This document shows positions 24,001 through 31,792 of a DNA stretch of 32,084 nucleotides, piece by piece. Where the stretch lies: contig CANRML010000003.1 of assembly GCA_947631725.1 (NCBI GenBank), positions 1 to 32,084 of the forward strand. Direction: 5' to 3'. The notes under the pieces were generated by a model, which was not told the DNA's origin, did not search any database, and saw only the letters and a program-made list of their open reading frames with translations. The number at the start of each line of letters is the position of its first letter. The stretch's first letter is position 1. This DNA is from an uncultured Clostridia bacterium. GTDB lineage: Bacteria > Bacillota > Clostridia > TANB77 > CAG-508. The translations under genes and the position numbers were made by a program.

Positions 24001-25140
24001 ATGCTAAAACCAGAACTAGGAATTTATATACATATTCCATTTTGTAAACAAAAATGCATGTATTGTGATTTTGTATCATTTCCAAATCAAGAGGAAAAAC
24101 AAGCACAATATATAGAAAAAGTATTACAAGAAATAAATCAAGAAAAAGAAATACTTTTAAAATATCAAATTACAACAATATATATTGGTGGAGGTACACC
24201 ATCAGTTATAGATAGTAAATATATAACTGACATTTTGAATACAATAAAGAAAGTAGCAAATCTAGAAAACTTAGAAAATATAGAAGTAACAATTGAAGTA
24301 AATCCAGGAACTGTTACAGAAGAAAAATTGCTTAGTTATAAAAATTCTGGAATAAATAGATTAAGTATAGGATTACAAACTACAAATGATAGATTATTAA
24401 AAACAATAGGGAGAATACATAAATATCAAGATTTTTTAAATACATATAAAACAGCAAGAAAGTTAGGATTTAATAATATAAATACTGATTTAATGATAGG
24501 ATTACCAACACAAAACCTAAAAGATGTGAAAAAAAGCTTAGAAGAAATAATTATGCTAAAACCAGAACACATTTCTGTATATTCACTAATTTTAGAAGAG
24601 AATACACCAATGGAAAGACTAGTAGATCAGGGAAAACTAAAATTACCATCAGATGAGGCAGAAAGAAGACAATATCATTATGTAAAAAATATCTTAGAAT
24701 TAAATGGATATATTCACTATGAAATATCAAATTTTGCATTTCCAACAAAACAATCAAAACATAATTGTAATTGCTGGGAGCAAAAAGAATATATTGGTTT
24801 TGGAGTTTCAGCACACTCATATATATCAAAAAAAAGATATTCTAACACAAATAATTTAAATCAATATTTAGAAAAAAATCTAAATGAAATTAAAACTATA
24901 AATGAAATACAAAATCAAGAATCTCAAGAAAAAGAATATATGTTATTAGGATTAAGAAAATTAGACGGAGTACAAATCACAAAATTCAAAGAAAAATTTG
25001 GAAAAAATCCAATATATATATTTAGAAATGAAATAAAAAAATTAGTAGAGCAAGGATTACTAGAGATAGATTTAGACAATATTTTACTTACATCAAAGGG
25101 ATTAGATTTAGCAAATCTAGTCTGGGAAGAATTTATATAG
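24001..25140 (+). CDS. hemW: Radical SAM protein HemW (haem chaperone, formerly HemN-like)
   Basis: A 379-residue radical SAM protein. The N-terminus has YIHIPFCKQKCMYCDF with the cluster cysteines C15, C19 and C22, then IYIGGGTPSVI, EVTIEVNPGTV, GINRLSIGLQTTNDRLLKTI, GLPTQ and EHISVYSLILEENTPM, and the C-terminal HemN domain (EYMLLGLRKLDGVQITKF). It lacks the extra N-terminal cysteine region of true HemN coproporphyrinogen dehydrogenase and ends normally, so HemW is preferred. It begins 12 bases after whiA. Confidence 0.92.
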   Translation: MLKPELGIYIHIPFCKQKCMYCDFVSFPNQEEKQAQYIEKVLQEINQEKEILLKYQITTIYIGGGTPSVIDSKYITDILNTIKKVANLENLENIEVTIEVNPGTVTEEKLLSYKNSGINRLSIGLQTTNDRLLKTIGRIHKYQDFLNTYKTARKLGFNNINTDLMIGLPTQNLKDVKKSLEEIIMLKPEHISVYSLILEENTPMERLVDQGKLKLPSDEAERRQYHYVKNILELNGYIHYEISNFAFPTKQSKHNCNCWEQKEYIGFGVSAHSYISKKRYSNTNNLNQYLEKNLNEIKTINEIQNQESQEKEYMLLGLRKLDGVQITKFKEKFGKNPIYIFRNEIKKLVEQGLLEIDLDNILLTSKGLDLANLVWEEFI

Positions 25141-25149
25141 GGAGGAAAT

Positions 25150-26424
25150 ATGAAGGATAAACCAAGAAAGACTTTAGAGTGGAGAAAATTAGATAATTCA
25201 GCAAAACTGTTTCCAATGTCTGCAGGTAAAAAATATAGTACAGTTTTTAGAATATCTGCAGTTTTAAATGAAGAGGTACAACCAGAAATATTAAAAAAAG
25301 CAGTAAAAATTGCTTTAGAAAAATATAAATCATTTCGTGTAAGATTAAAAAACGGCTTTTTTTGGAATTATTTAGAGCATAATTCAAAAGAACCAATTGT
25401 TGAACTTGAATCTGATTATCCATGCAAATATATAGATCCAAAAACAAATAATCAATATTTATTTAAAGTAACATATTTTGAAAGAAAGATAAACATAGAT
25501 ATTTTCCACTCATTAACAGATGGAAATAGTGGAGCATTATTTTTTAAAGAAATTATTTATAGCTACCTAGAAATGACACATCCAGAAGAATTCAAAGAAG
25601 AAATAAGAAGCTATAGAAAAGTAGAATATACAATTGAAGATAGTTATATTAAGAATTTTGATAAAAAATCAAAAAACAATAATTCTTCAAAAAAAGCATA
25701 TTTATTAAAAGGAGGAAAATTAAAACTAGGAGCTATATCAGCAATCCATGAAATAATTGATTTATCTAAGCTAAAAGAAGAAGTAAAAAAACAAAATTGT
25801 ACAATTACACAATATTTAACAGCGGTATTGATATACAGCATTTATCAAGTAAATTTCATTAATCCAAAACATAGACCAATAAAAATTTGTATACCAGTAA
25901 ATTTAAAAAAATATTTCCAATCAGATACTATAACAAATTTCTTTTCATATATAACAGTTGAAGCAGATATGGAAAAGGAAGAATTAAATAATTTTGAAAA
26001 GATATTGGAATTTGTAAAAAAGGATTTTGAAAAAAGATTAACTCAAGAAGAAATAAAAAAGACAATGTCAGGAAATGTAAAATTAGGAATAAATCCATTT
26101 ATTAAAGCAATTCCATTAATATTAAAAAGACCTATAGTACGTCTAAGCTATTTAGAAATTAGGAAATATACAACTATGACTTTTTCTAATATAGGAAGAA
26201 TAGGAATTATTGGAAAATATAAGAAATATATAGATAATTTTTTTATGCTAATTGCACCTGAACAAGCAGAAAAGGTAAAATGTTCTGCATGCTCATATGA
26301 AAATAAAATTACAGTAACATTTACTTCAATTTTAAATAATAACAATATAGAAAAAATATTTAGCCAATTTTTGAAAGATAAGGGAATAGATGTGCAAATA
26401 GAAAGCAATGGAATAAATGAATAA
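25150..26424 (+). CDS. Condensation-domain-like acyltransferase (alcohol acetyltransferase family)
   Basis: A 424-residue protein of the CoA-dependent acyltransferase/condensation superfamily. The active-site HxxxDG is complete: H120 S L T D124 G125 in FHSLTDGNSGALFF. The N-terminus (WRKLDNSAKLFPMSAGKKYS) and the later PVNLKKYF, TNFFSYITVE and the TFSNIGRIG strand fit the clostridial 'alcohol acetyltransferase' group, in which the DFGWG motif is weak or lost. The substrate is unknown; lipid, sugar or alcohol acylation is possible. It is 9 bases after hemW and 11 before a DUF6320 membrane protein. Confidence 0.8.
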   Translation: MKDKPRKTLEWRKLDNSAKLFPMSAGKKYSTVFRISAVLNEEVQPEILKKAVKIALEKYKSFRVRLKNGFFWNYLEHNSKEPIVELESDYPCKYIDPKTNNQYLFKVTYFERKINIDIFHSLTDGNSGALFFKEIIYSYLEMTHPEEFKEEIRSYRKVEYTIEDSYIKNFDKKSKNNNSSKKAYLLKGGKLKLGAISAIHEIIDLSKLKEEVKKQNCTITQYLTAVLIYSIYQVNFINPKHRPIKICIPVNLKKYFQSDTITNFFSYITVEADMEKEELNNFEKILEFVKKDFEKRLTQEEIKKTMSGNVKLGINPFIKAIPLILKRPIVRLSYLEIRKYTTMTFSNIGRIGIIGKYKKYIDNFFMLIAPEQAEKVKCSACSYENKITVTFTSILNNNNIEKIFSQFLKDKGIDVQIESNGINE

Positions 26425-26435
26425 GAGGAGGAATT

Positions 26436-26999
26436 ATGCTATATCCACAAAAACTAAGTCAAAAAAAAGGAAACTTAATAATAAAAATTTCAATAATGAT
26501 TTCAATAATAATAGCAATTATTTTAGTTTTAATAAATCATTTTATAACTCCTGATATACAATGGGCAGGAATTGCCAATGCAGGTATAATATATATTTGG
26601 ATTACAGTGATTTACTCAATAAACAAAAATACAAATATTGCAGGACATGTTCTACTTCAAATGATAGCAATATCTATATTGACAATATATATAGATTATA
26701 AAACAGGATTTAAAGGTTGGGCTGTTAATATTTCAATTCCAATCATTATCATTATAGCTAATATAACAATGTTAATTTTAACAATAATAAGTCATAAAAG
26801 ATATATTCGTTATGCAATTTATCAACTAGTAATATGCTTATTTAGTTTAGTTCCATTTTATTTTATATATGAAAAATTGATAGTAAATAAAATACTTAGT
26901 TATATAGCAACAGGAGTTTGCATTATAAATTTTTTAGTAACAATTTGTTTATGCTCAAAAGAAGTAAAAGATGCTATTACTAGAAAATTCAGCATTTAG
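26436..26999 (+). CDS. DUF6320-like membrane protein
   Basis: A 187-residue protein with about six hydrophobic segments and a short cytoplasmic start MLYPQKLSQKKG. Such proteins (DUF6320) are often encoded next to the acyltransferase family found just upstream, and I assign it by that pairing plus its topology. It may supply the membrane part of an acyl-transfer or lipid-modification step. Pore or catalytic motifs are not evident. GAGGAGG ribosome site 5-8 bases before ATG. Last gene before a promoter-bearing gap. Confidence 0.7.
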   Translation: MLYPQKLSQKKGNLIIKISIMISIIIAIILVLINHFITPDIQWAGIANAGIIYIWITVIYSINKNTNIAGHVLLQMIAISILTIYIDYKTGFKGWAVNISIPIIIIIANITMLILTIISHKRYIRYAIYQLVICLFSLVPFYFIYEKLIVNKILSYIATGVCIINFLVTICLCSKEVKDAITRKFSI

Positions 27000-27039
27000 A
27001 TAAAAAACCGAACGACCTGTACAAAATCATATAAAAACA

Positions 27040-27068
27040 TTGCAATTATATTTAATTATTTATATAAT
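27040..27068 (+). promoter_or_regulatory. Promoter of the TetR-acyl-CoA synthetase pair
   Basis: TTGCAA (27040-27045) and TATAAT (27063-27068), 17 bases apart, 23 bases before the regulator start. A short GC-richer stretch ACCGAACGACCTGT at 27007-27020 lies upstream of the -35 box and could be an operator; it is only weakly palindromic. Confidence 0.78.
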
Positions 27069-27091
27069 GTGACAGATAAGGATGGATGAGT

Positions 27092-27661
27092 ATGAATAAA
27101 ACCAAAAGAAAAATATTTGAAACTTCTATGAAATTATTTGCTGAAAAGGGATATGATGCAACTAGTATAGAAGATATAACAGCTACTGTTGGAGTTGCAA
27201 AAGGTACTTTGTATTATCACTTTTCTAGCAAAGAAGAAATTTTTAATTTCTTAATAGAAGAAGGAATTAAATTATTGCAAAATAGCATTGATATAAAAAC
27301 AGCAAAGCTTAATAATTATATTGATAAAATAAAAGCAGTTGTGTTAATTCAAATAAAAATCGTAGCTAAATATGAAGATATAATTGCTATTTTACTAAGT
27401 CAATTTTATGGTAAAGAAGCAAGAAATCAAAAATGTCAAATGCTAATTTATGAATATATCAATAAAATAGAACAAATTGTAGAACAGGGAATTAAAGAAG
27501 GACAAATAAAAGCTGGTAATTCAAAGGCAATTGCATCAGAAATATATGCACTAATTTGCTCTAGTTTAGTATATAAACTAAGAAATCAAGATACATTTGA
27601 TGTAATGACATTATTTAGAGAATTTGAAACAACAGTTATTGAAGGGTTAAAGATAAAATAG
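27092..27661 (+). CDS. TetR/AcrR family transcriptional regulator
   Basis: A 189-residue regulator. The N-terminal DNA-binding domain (about 1-50) has KIFETSMKLFAEKGYDATSI, EDITATVGVAKGTLYYHFSS and KEEIFNFL, the standard TetR helix-turn-helix. The C-terminal ligand domain is divergent. ATG at 27092 is chosen over 27086 because AAGGA at 27078-27082 then lies 9 bases away. It is co-transcribed with the acyl-CoA synthetase 15 bases later, which suggests it senses an acyl-CoA or fatty acid, as FadR/FapR-like TetR regulators do; this is inference. Confidence 0.92.
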   Translation: MNKTKRKIFETSMKLFAEKGYDATSIEDITATVGVAKGTLYYHFSSKEEIFNFLIEEGIKLLQNSIDIKTAKLNNYIDKIKAVVLIQIKIVAKYEDIIAILLSQFYGKEARNQKCQMLIYEYINKIEQIVEQGIKEGQIKAGNSKAIASEIYALICSSLVYKLRNQDTFDVMTLFREFETTVIEGLKIK

Positions 27662-27676
27662 GAAAGGATGAAAATA

Positions 27677-29392
27677 ATGAGAAAACCAATTCATACATTT
27701 GATACATACACTGATTTAAAAGATATGCTAAAAAAATCAGGAGAAAAATTTGGAGATAGACCAGCATATATTTTAAAAACAGAAAAAGAAGGAGAATTTA
27801 AAAAAATTTCTCATAAAGAGTTTAGATATCAAGTAGATTGCCTAGGAACTAAATTAATAGATATGGGATTAAAAGGAAAACGTATTTCTGTTATTGGTGA
27901 AAATCGTTATGAGTGGGGACTTTCATATTTATCAGTAGTTACTGGAACAGGAATTGTTGTTCCTCTAGATAAAGCACTACCGGAAAATGAAATAGAAAGC
28001 TTAATTTTACGTTCAGAAGTAGAAGCTATTTTTTATTCTAATAAATATGATGATATAATGAAACGCTTAATGGAAAAAAATAATACAAAAATAAAATATT
28101 TTATTTCTATGGATTTAGAAGAAAATACTAATAATGTATATTCACTTTATCAGCTAATAGAAGAAGGAAAACAATTATTAGAAAATGGAAATAGAGAATT
28201 TTTAGATGCTAAAATTAACCCAGATGAAATGCAAATTATGCTATTTACATCTGGTACAACTTCTATATCAAAAGCTGTTATGTTATCACATAAAAATATT
28301 ACATCAAATATTATGGACATTGCAGCAACTATAAAACTAGATGAAAATGACATTATGCTATCATTTTTACCTTTACATCATACTTTTGAATCAACAGTGG
28401 GATTTCTATATCCACTTTCAAAAGGATGTGCAATAGCTTTTTGTGATGGAATTAGACATATAGCACAAAATGTAAAAGAATATAAAATAACAGCAGTAAT
28501 ATCTGTTCCAGCCCTTTTTGAAGGAATTTATAAACAAATTAAAAAAGGAATTCAGAAAAAAGGAAAATGGGAAACAGTTCAAAAAGGAATCAAAATTAGT
28601 AACTTCCTTCTTAAATTTGGAATTGATATAAGACAAAAACTATTCCATGAAGTACATGAAACTTTAGGAGAAGACTTAAGACTTTTAGTTGCTGGTGGGG
28701 CTGCATTTGATCCTGAAATAGAAAAAGGCTTTATCGATTTAGGATTTACTACATACCAAGGCTATGGCTTAACAGAAACATCACCTGTTGTAGCAGCAGA
28801 GGATGACAAATATAGAAGATTAGGCTCAATTGGAAAAGCATTTCCAAGTCTTGATGTTAAAATATTAGAACCAAATGAAGAAGGAATCGGAGAATTAATG
28901 GTAAAAGGTCCAACAGTTATGCTTGGATATTATGATAATGAAGAAGCTACAAAAGAAGTGCTTGAACCAGATGGATGGTTCCATACAGGAGATTTAGCAA
29001 AAATTGATAAAGATGGCTATATATTTATAACAGGTAGAAAGAAATATGTAATAGTTTTGCAAAACGGAAAAAATATTTTTCCAGAAGAATTAGAAATACT
29101 AATAAATAAAATAGAAGGTATAAAAGAAAGTTTTGTATATGGAAAACCAGATGGGATTGATTATAAAATATGTGCAAAAATAGTTTATGACAAAGAAATA
29201 ATGAAGGAAATTTATCACTTAGAAGAAGAAAATGAAATTAAAGAAAAAATTTGGGAAGAAGTTAAAAAAATCAATAAAACAATGCCAGCATATAAATATG
29301 TAAGAGAGATTTCCGTAACAGAACAGGAACTTATAAAGACAACTACACAAAAAATAAAAAGACATGAAGAAATAAAAACACTTGTAAACTAG
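27677..29392 (+). CDS. Long-chain fatty acid-CoA ligase (AMP-forming)
   Basis: A 571-residue acyl-adenylate-forming enzyme. The P-loop A3 is MLFTSGTTSISKAVMLSHKN; the usual TSGTTG.(S/P)K is kept except Ser for the second Gly. Further motifs are FLPLHHTFE, GYGLTETSPVVAAE (A5), GWFHTGDLAKIDKDGYIFIT (A7-A8) and GRKKYVIVLQNGKNIFPEEL, with a C-terminal lid to KIKRHE. This order is that of FadD-type ligases activating fatty acids for phospholipid use or degradation. ATG at 27677 is preferred to 27668 because GGAAAGGA (27661-27668) would overlap the earlier one. Downstream lies a gap with a promoter. Confidence 0.92.
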   Translation: MRKPIHTFDTYTDLKDMLKKSGEKFGDRPAYILKTEKEGEFKKISHKEFRYQVDCLGTKLIDMGLKGKRISVIGENRYEWGLSYLSVVTGTGIVVPLDKALPENEIESLILRSEVEAIFYSNKYDDIMKRLMEKNNTKIKYFISMDLEENTNNVYSLYQLIEEGKQLLENGNREFLDAKINPDEMQIMLFTSGTTSISKAVMLSHKNITSNIMDIAATIKLDENDIMLSFLPLHHTFESTVGFLYPLSKGCAIAFCDGIRHIAQNVKEYKITAVISVPALFEGIYKQIKKGIQKKGKWETVQKGIKISNFLLKFGIDIRQKLFHEVHETLGEDLRLLVAGGAAFDPEIEKGFIDLGFTTYQGYGLTETSPVVAAEDDKYRRLGSIGKAFPSLDVKILEPNEEGIGELMVKGPTVMLGYYDNEEATKEVLEPDGWFHTGDLAKIDKDGYIFITGRKKYVIVLQNGKNIFPEELEILINKIEGIKESFVYGKPDGIDYKICAKIVYDKEIMKEIYHLEEENEIKEKIWEEVKKINKTMPAYKYVREISVTEQELIKTTTQKIKRHEEIKTLVN

Positions 29393-29474
29393 TATTTCCA
29401 AAGGAAACAAAACACATTACAAAAATATTACAAAATTATTACAAAAATGTAATATAAAAAAATAAAAAATCTAC

Positions 29475-29503
29475 TTGTAGTTTTTTGTAAATTAATGTAT
29501 AAT
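29475..29503 (+). promoter_or_regulatory. Promoter of the unknown gene before mreB
   Basis: TTGTAG (29475-29480) and TATAAT (29498-29503) with 17 bases between; leader of about 45 bases. Confidence 0.75.
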
Positions 29504-29555
29504 AAAAAGGAAATATGAAATCCAATAAAGCGTAGGATAAAGGAGGTAGTTTACA

Positions 29556-30434
29556 GTGTCTAAAGCTGGCATAGTAAACGTGAGGATGGTAATCACGGAA
29601 GAAAAAATATTATCAAATATAGATAAAGTACAAAAATTAATTAACCCAAATAGCAAAAAACAAATTGTACAATTAGAGGAAGATACATATTTTAAAGATA
29701 TGGTTGAATCTATCAAAACATATTTAAATGAGTATCCTAAAAAGAAAAATTTTCCAAGCAGTGTATATAATGCTGCATATGGTTTAGTTGAATATGCAAC
29801 AAATCAATTCGAAGAAAACACAAAAAAAATCGAAGATTTAATTCGTCAAAGAGAAGAAAATATTTCTTTAGCTAACCAATTAAAAGAACTAGTTGAAGTT
29901 GTAACTAATAAAGAAAAAGATTGGAAGGAACAAGTTAAAGCAGCAGAAAAAGATTTTCCAGAGGATATAATTGACACTTTAAATATTATAGGAAAATCAA
30001 AATCAAATACATCAGAAAACTTCCAAGATGCTTTAAAATTAGTAAATGCTAGAGTAAATAATTTGGAATCAAATTTACATATTGAAATAGATATGGAAAG
30101 AATTGAAGATAGATCAAAGGCTTTAAGCTATATAGGTATTGAAGTAGCAGATGCATTAAAATCAATTCCAACACCAATTACAATTCCAAATCAAGAACCT
30201 GAAAAAGTAGAAAAAGTAGAAAACGAAAAACCAGTAGTAAAAATAACAGAACAACCAGTAAATGAAGAAGTAAAAGAAGAAAAACAACAATATGAAGAAC
30301 AAACTACATTTGAAGTAAAACCTTCATTATGGCAAAGAATTAAAAATTCTAAACTAGTTAGAGGAATAAGTTACATATTTAGAATTAAAGTAGTTTTAGA
30401 CTATCCAGCATTACCTGAAGGTAAAGGAGAATAA
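29556..30434 (+). CDS. Unknown soluble protein encoded before mreB
   Basis: A 292-residue protein I cannot assign. Start is GTG at 29556 with AGGAGGT 8 bases upstream; the next ATG at 29586 lacks such a site. Residues about 45-185 are helical and coiled-coil-like (EENTKKIEDLIRQREENISL, ANQLKELVEVVTNKEKDWKE), a Glu/Lys/Val-rich linker at 208-250 follows, and the end is a short basic segment WQRIKNSKLVRGISYIFRIK that could touch the membrane as an amphipathic helix. It has its own promoter and terminator. Being next to the MreB gene hints at a link to cell shape, but the two are separate units. Confidence 0.8.
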   Translation: MSKAGIVNVRMVITEEKILSNIDKVQKLINPNSKKQIVQLEEDTYFKDMVESIKTYLNEYPKKKNFPSSVYNAAYGLVEYATNQFEENTKKIEDLIRQREENISLANQLKELVEVVTNKEKDWKEQVKAAEKDFPEDIIDTLNIIGKSKSNTSENFQDALKLVNARVNNLESNLHIEIDMERIEDRSKALSYIGIEVADALKSIPTPITIPNQEPEKVEKVENEKPVVKITEQPVNEEVKEEKQQYEEQTTFEVKPSLWQRIKNSKLVRGISYIFRIKVVLDYPALPEGKGE

Positions 30435-30447
30435 ATAAAAAAATAAG

Positions 30448-30471
30448 AAATCCCTAATCAGGGATTTTTTT
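30448..30471 (+). terminator. Terminator before mreB
   Basis: Stem AAATCCCT / AGGGATTT with loop AATC and a run of seven T, 14 bases after the previous stop codon. Confidence 0.88.
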
Positions 30472-30503
30472 ATATAAAATTACATAAAAATAAATTAAAG
30501 GTA

Positions 30504-30532
30504 TTGCCAAATTCAAATTTTTGTAATATAAT
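30504..30532 (+). promoter_or_regulatory. Promoter of mreB
   Basis: TTGCCA (30504-30509) and TATAAT (30527-30532), 17 bases apart, about 50 bases before the start codon. Confidence 0.78.
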
Positions 30533-30580
30533 CGTAACATAATTGTAATATAAATGAAAACAAGTGAAGGAGGAAGTATA

Positions 30581-31582
30581 TTGAAATTTGGACAAGATGT
30601 AGGAATTGATTTGGGAACAGCTACAGTAATTGTATATGTAAAAGGAAAAGGAATTGTATTAAGAGAACCTTCAGTTGTGGCTGTGAATAATAACACAGGA
30701 GAAGTCTTAGCAGTAGGTGGAGAAGCTAGAAGAATGCTAGGAAGAACACCAGGAAATATTGTTGCAACAAGACCTTTAAGAGATGGTGTTATATCAGATT
30801 ATACAGTTACTGAAAAAATGTTAAAACATTTCATAGGAAAAGTTTGTGGAAAATTTATTTTTGCACCTAGAATAATGATATGTATTCCTTCACAAGTTAC
30901 AGAGGTGGAAAAAAAGGCAGTAATAGATGCTGCAACACAAGCAGGCGCTAGAAAAGTATATTTAATAGAAGAACCTATAGCTGCTGCTATTGGTGCAGGA
31001 ATTGATATATCAAAACCTTGTGGAAATATGGTTGTAGATATAGGAGGAGGGACAACTGATATTGCAGTTATTTCATTAGGCGGATCAGTTGTAAGTTCTT
31101 CAATAAAAGTAGCAGGAGATAAATTTGATGAAGCAATTGTAAAATATATTAAGAGAAAGCATAATATTGTTATAGGAGAAAGAACAGCAGAAGATTTGAA
31201 AGTAAATATTGGCTGTGTATTTCCAAAAATACAAGATGCAGAAATGGATATAAGAGGAAGAGATTTAACATCAGGATTACCAAAAACAATTACTATTCAC
31301 TCAAGTGAAATGCTAGAAGCATTAATTGAACCAGCAATGTTAATAGTAGATGCTGTACACAATGTATTAGAAAAAACACCACCTGAATTAGCAGCAGATA
31401 TTAGTGATAAAGGAATATATATGACAGGTGGAGGATGTTTAATTGATGGACTAGATAAATTATTACAAGAAAAAACAGGAATAAATGTTATGATAGCACA
31501 AGATACAGTATCTTGTGTGGCATTAGGAACAGGAAAGGCATTAGAAAATTTGGATGCATTAGATGGAAAAGCAAAAAGATAA
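30581..31582 (+). CDS. mreB: Rod shape-determining protein MreB/Mbl family
   Basis: A 333-residue bacterial actin that guides peptidoglycan synthesis at the membrane. Visible are phosphate-1 (VGIDLGTATVIVYV), PLRDGVISDYTVTEKMLKHF, phosphate-2 (VVDIGGGTTDIAVISLGG), VAGDKFDEAIVKYI and the adenosine motif YMTGGGCLIDGLDKLL. The start is TTG at 30581: GGAGG at 30569-30573 lies 7 bases before it, and this gives the usual MreB N-terminus MKFGQDVGIDLGTA. An upstream in-frame ATG at 30554 would put the ribosome site within the gene. It stands alone, with mreC/mreD not seen. MreB, Mbl and MreBH cannot be told apart by eye. Confidence 0.93.
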   Translation: MKFGQDVGIDLGTATVIVYVKGKGIVLREPSVVAVNNNTGEVLAVGGEARRMLGRTPGNIVATRPLRDGVISDYTVTEKMLKHFIGKVCGKFIFAPRIMICIPSQVTEVEKKAVIDAATQAGARKVYLIEEPIAAAIGAGIDISKPCGNMVVDIGGGTTDIAVISLGGSVVSSSIKVAGDKFDEAIVKYIKRKHNIVIGERTAEDLKVNIGCVFPKIQDAEMDIRGRDLTSGLPKTITIHSSEMLEALIEPAMLIVDAVHNVLEKTPPELAADISDKGIYMTGGGCLIDGLDKLLQEKTGINVMIAQDTVSCVALGTGKALENLDALDGKAKR

Positions 31583-31593
31583 AAATGATGATT

Positions 31594-31621
31594 AAAGCAG
31601 ATACAAAAAAGTATCTGCTTT
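31594..31621 (+). terminator. Hairpin after mreB
   Basis: An 11-base-pair perfect stem AAAGCAGATAC / GTATCTGCTTT with a loop of six A. Its plus-strand T tail is only TTT. Confidence 0.65.
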
Positions 31622-31637
31622 AAAAAAGGTCAAAATA

Positions 31638-31666
31638 TTGAACATAAAATAAATTTGTGATATAAT
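31638..31666 (+). promoter_or_regulatory. Promoter leading into the IS-interrupted gene
   Basis: TTGAAC (31638-31643) and TATAAT (31661-31666), 17 bases apart, with a TGA extension. The leader of about 85 bases contains a small hairpin CTCC-TTTT-GGAG at 31689-31700. Confidence 0.75.
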
Positions 31667-31756
31667 TAACATAAATTATTTTCATTATCTCCTTTTGGAG
31701 TTTGACATATACTTATAAAAGCAACAAAACAATAATTTGTTAAAGGAGGAATTAGT

Positions 31757-31792
31757 TTGAAAGAAAAATTTATAAAAATAAAACCAAAATAA
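31757..31792 (+). pseudogene. Eleven-codon stub of a gene probably cut by an IS110 element
   Basis: AAAGGAGGA at 31742-31750 and TTG at 31757 form a proper start, but the reading stops after MKEKFIKIKPK. A full promoter and leader for so short a product is odd, and an IS110-type transposase ends just downstream. The likely explanation is insertion of the element shortly after the start codon. The original gene cannot be named; mreC would be expected after mreB in other genomes, but eleven residues do not allow that call. Confidence 0.45.
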
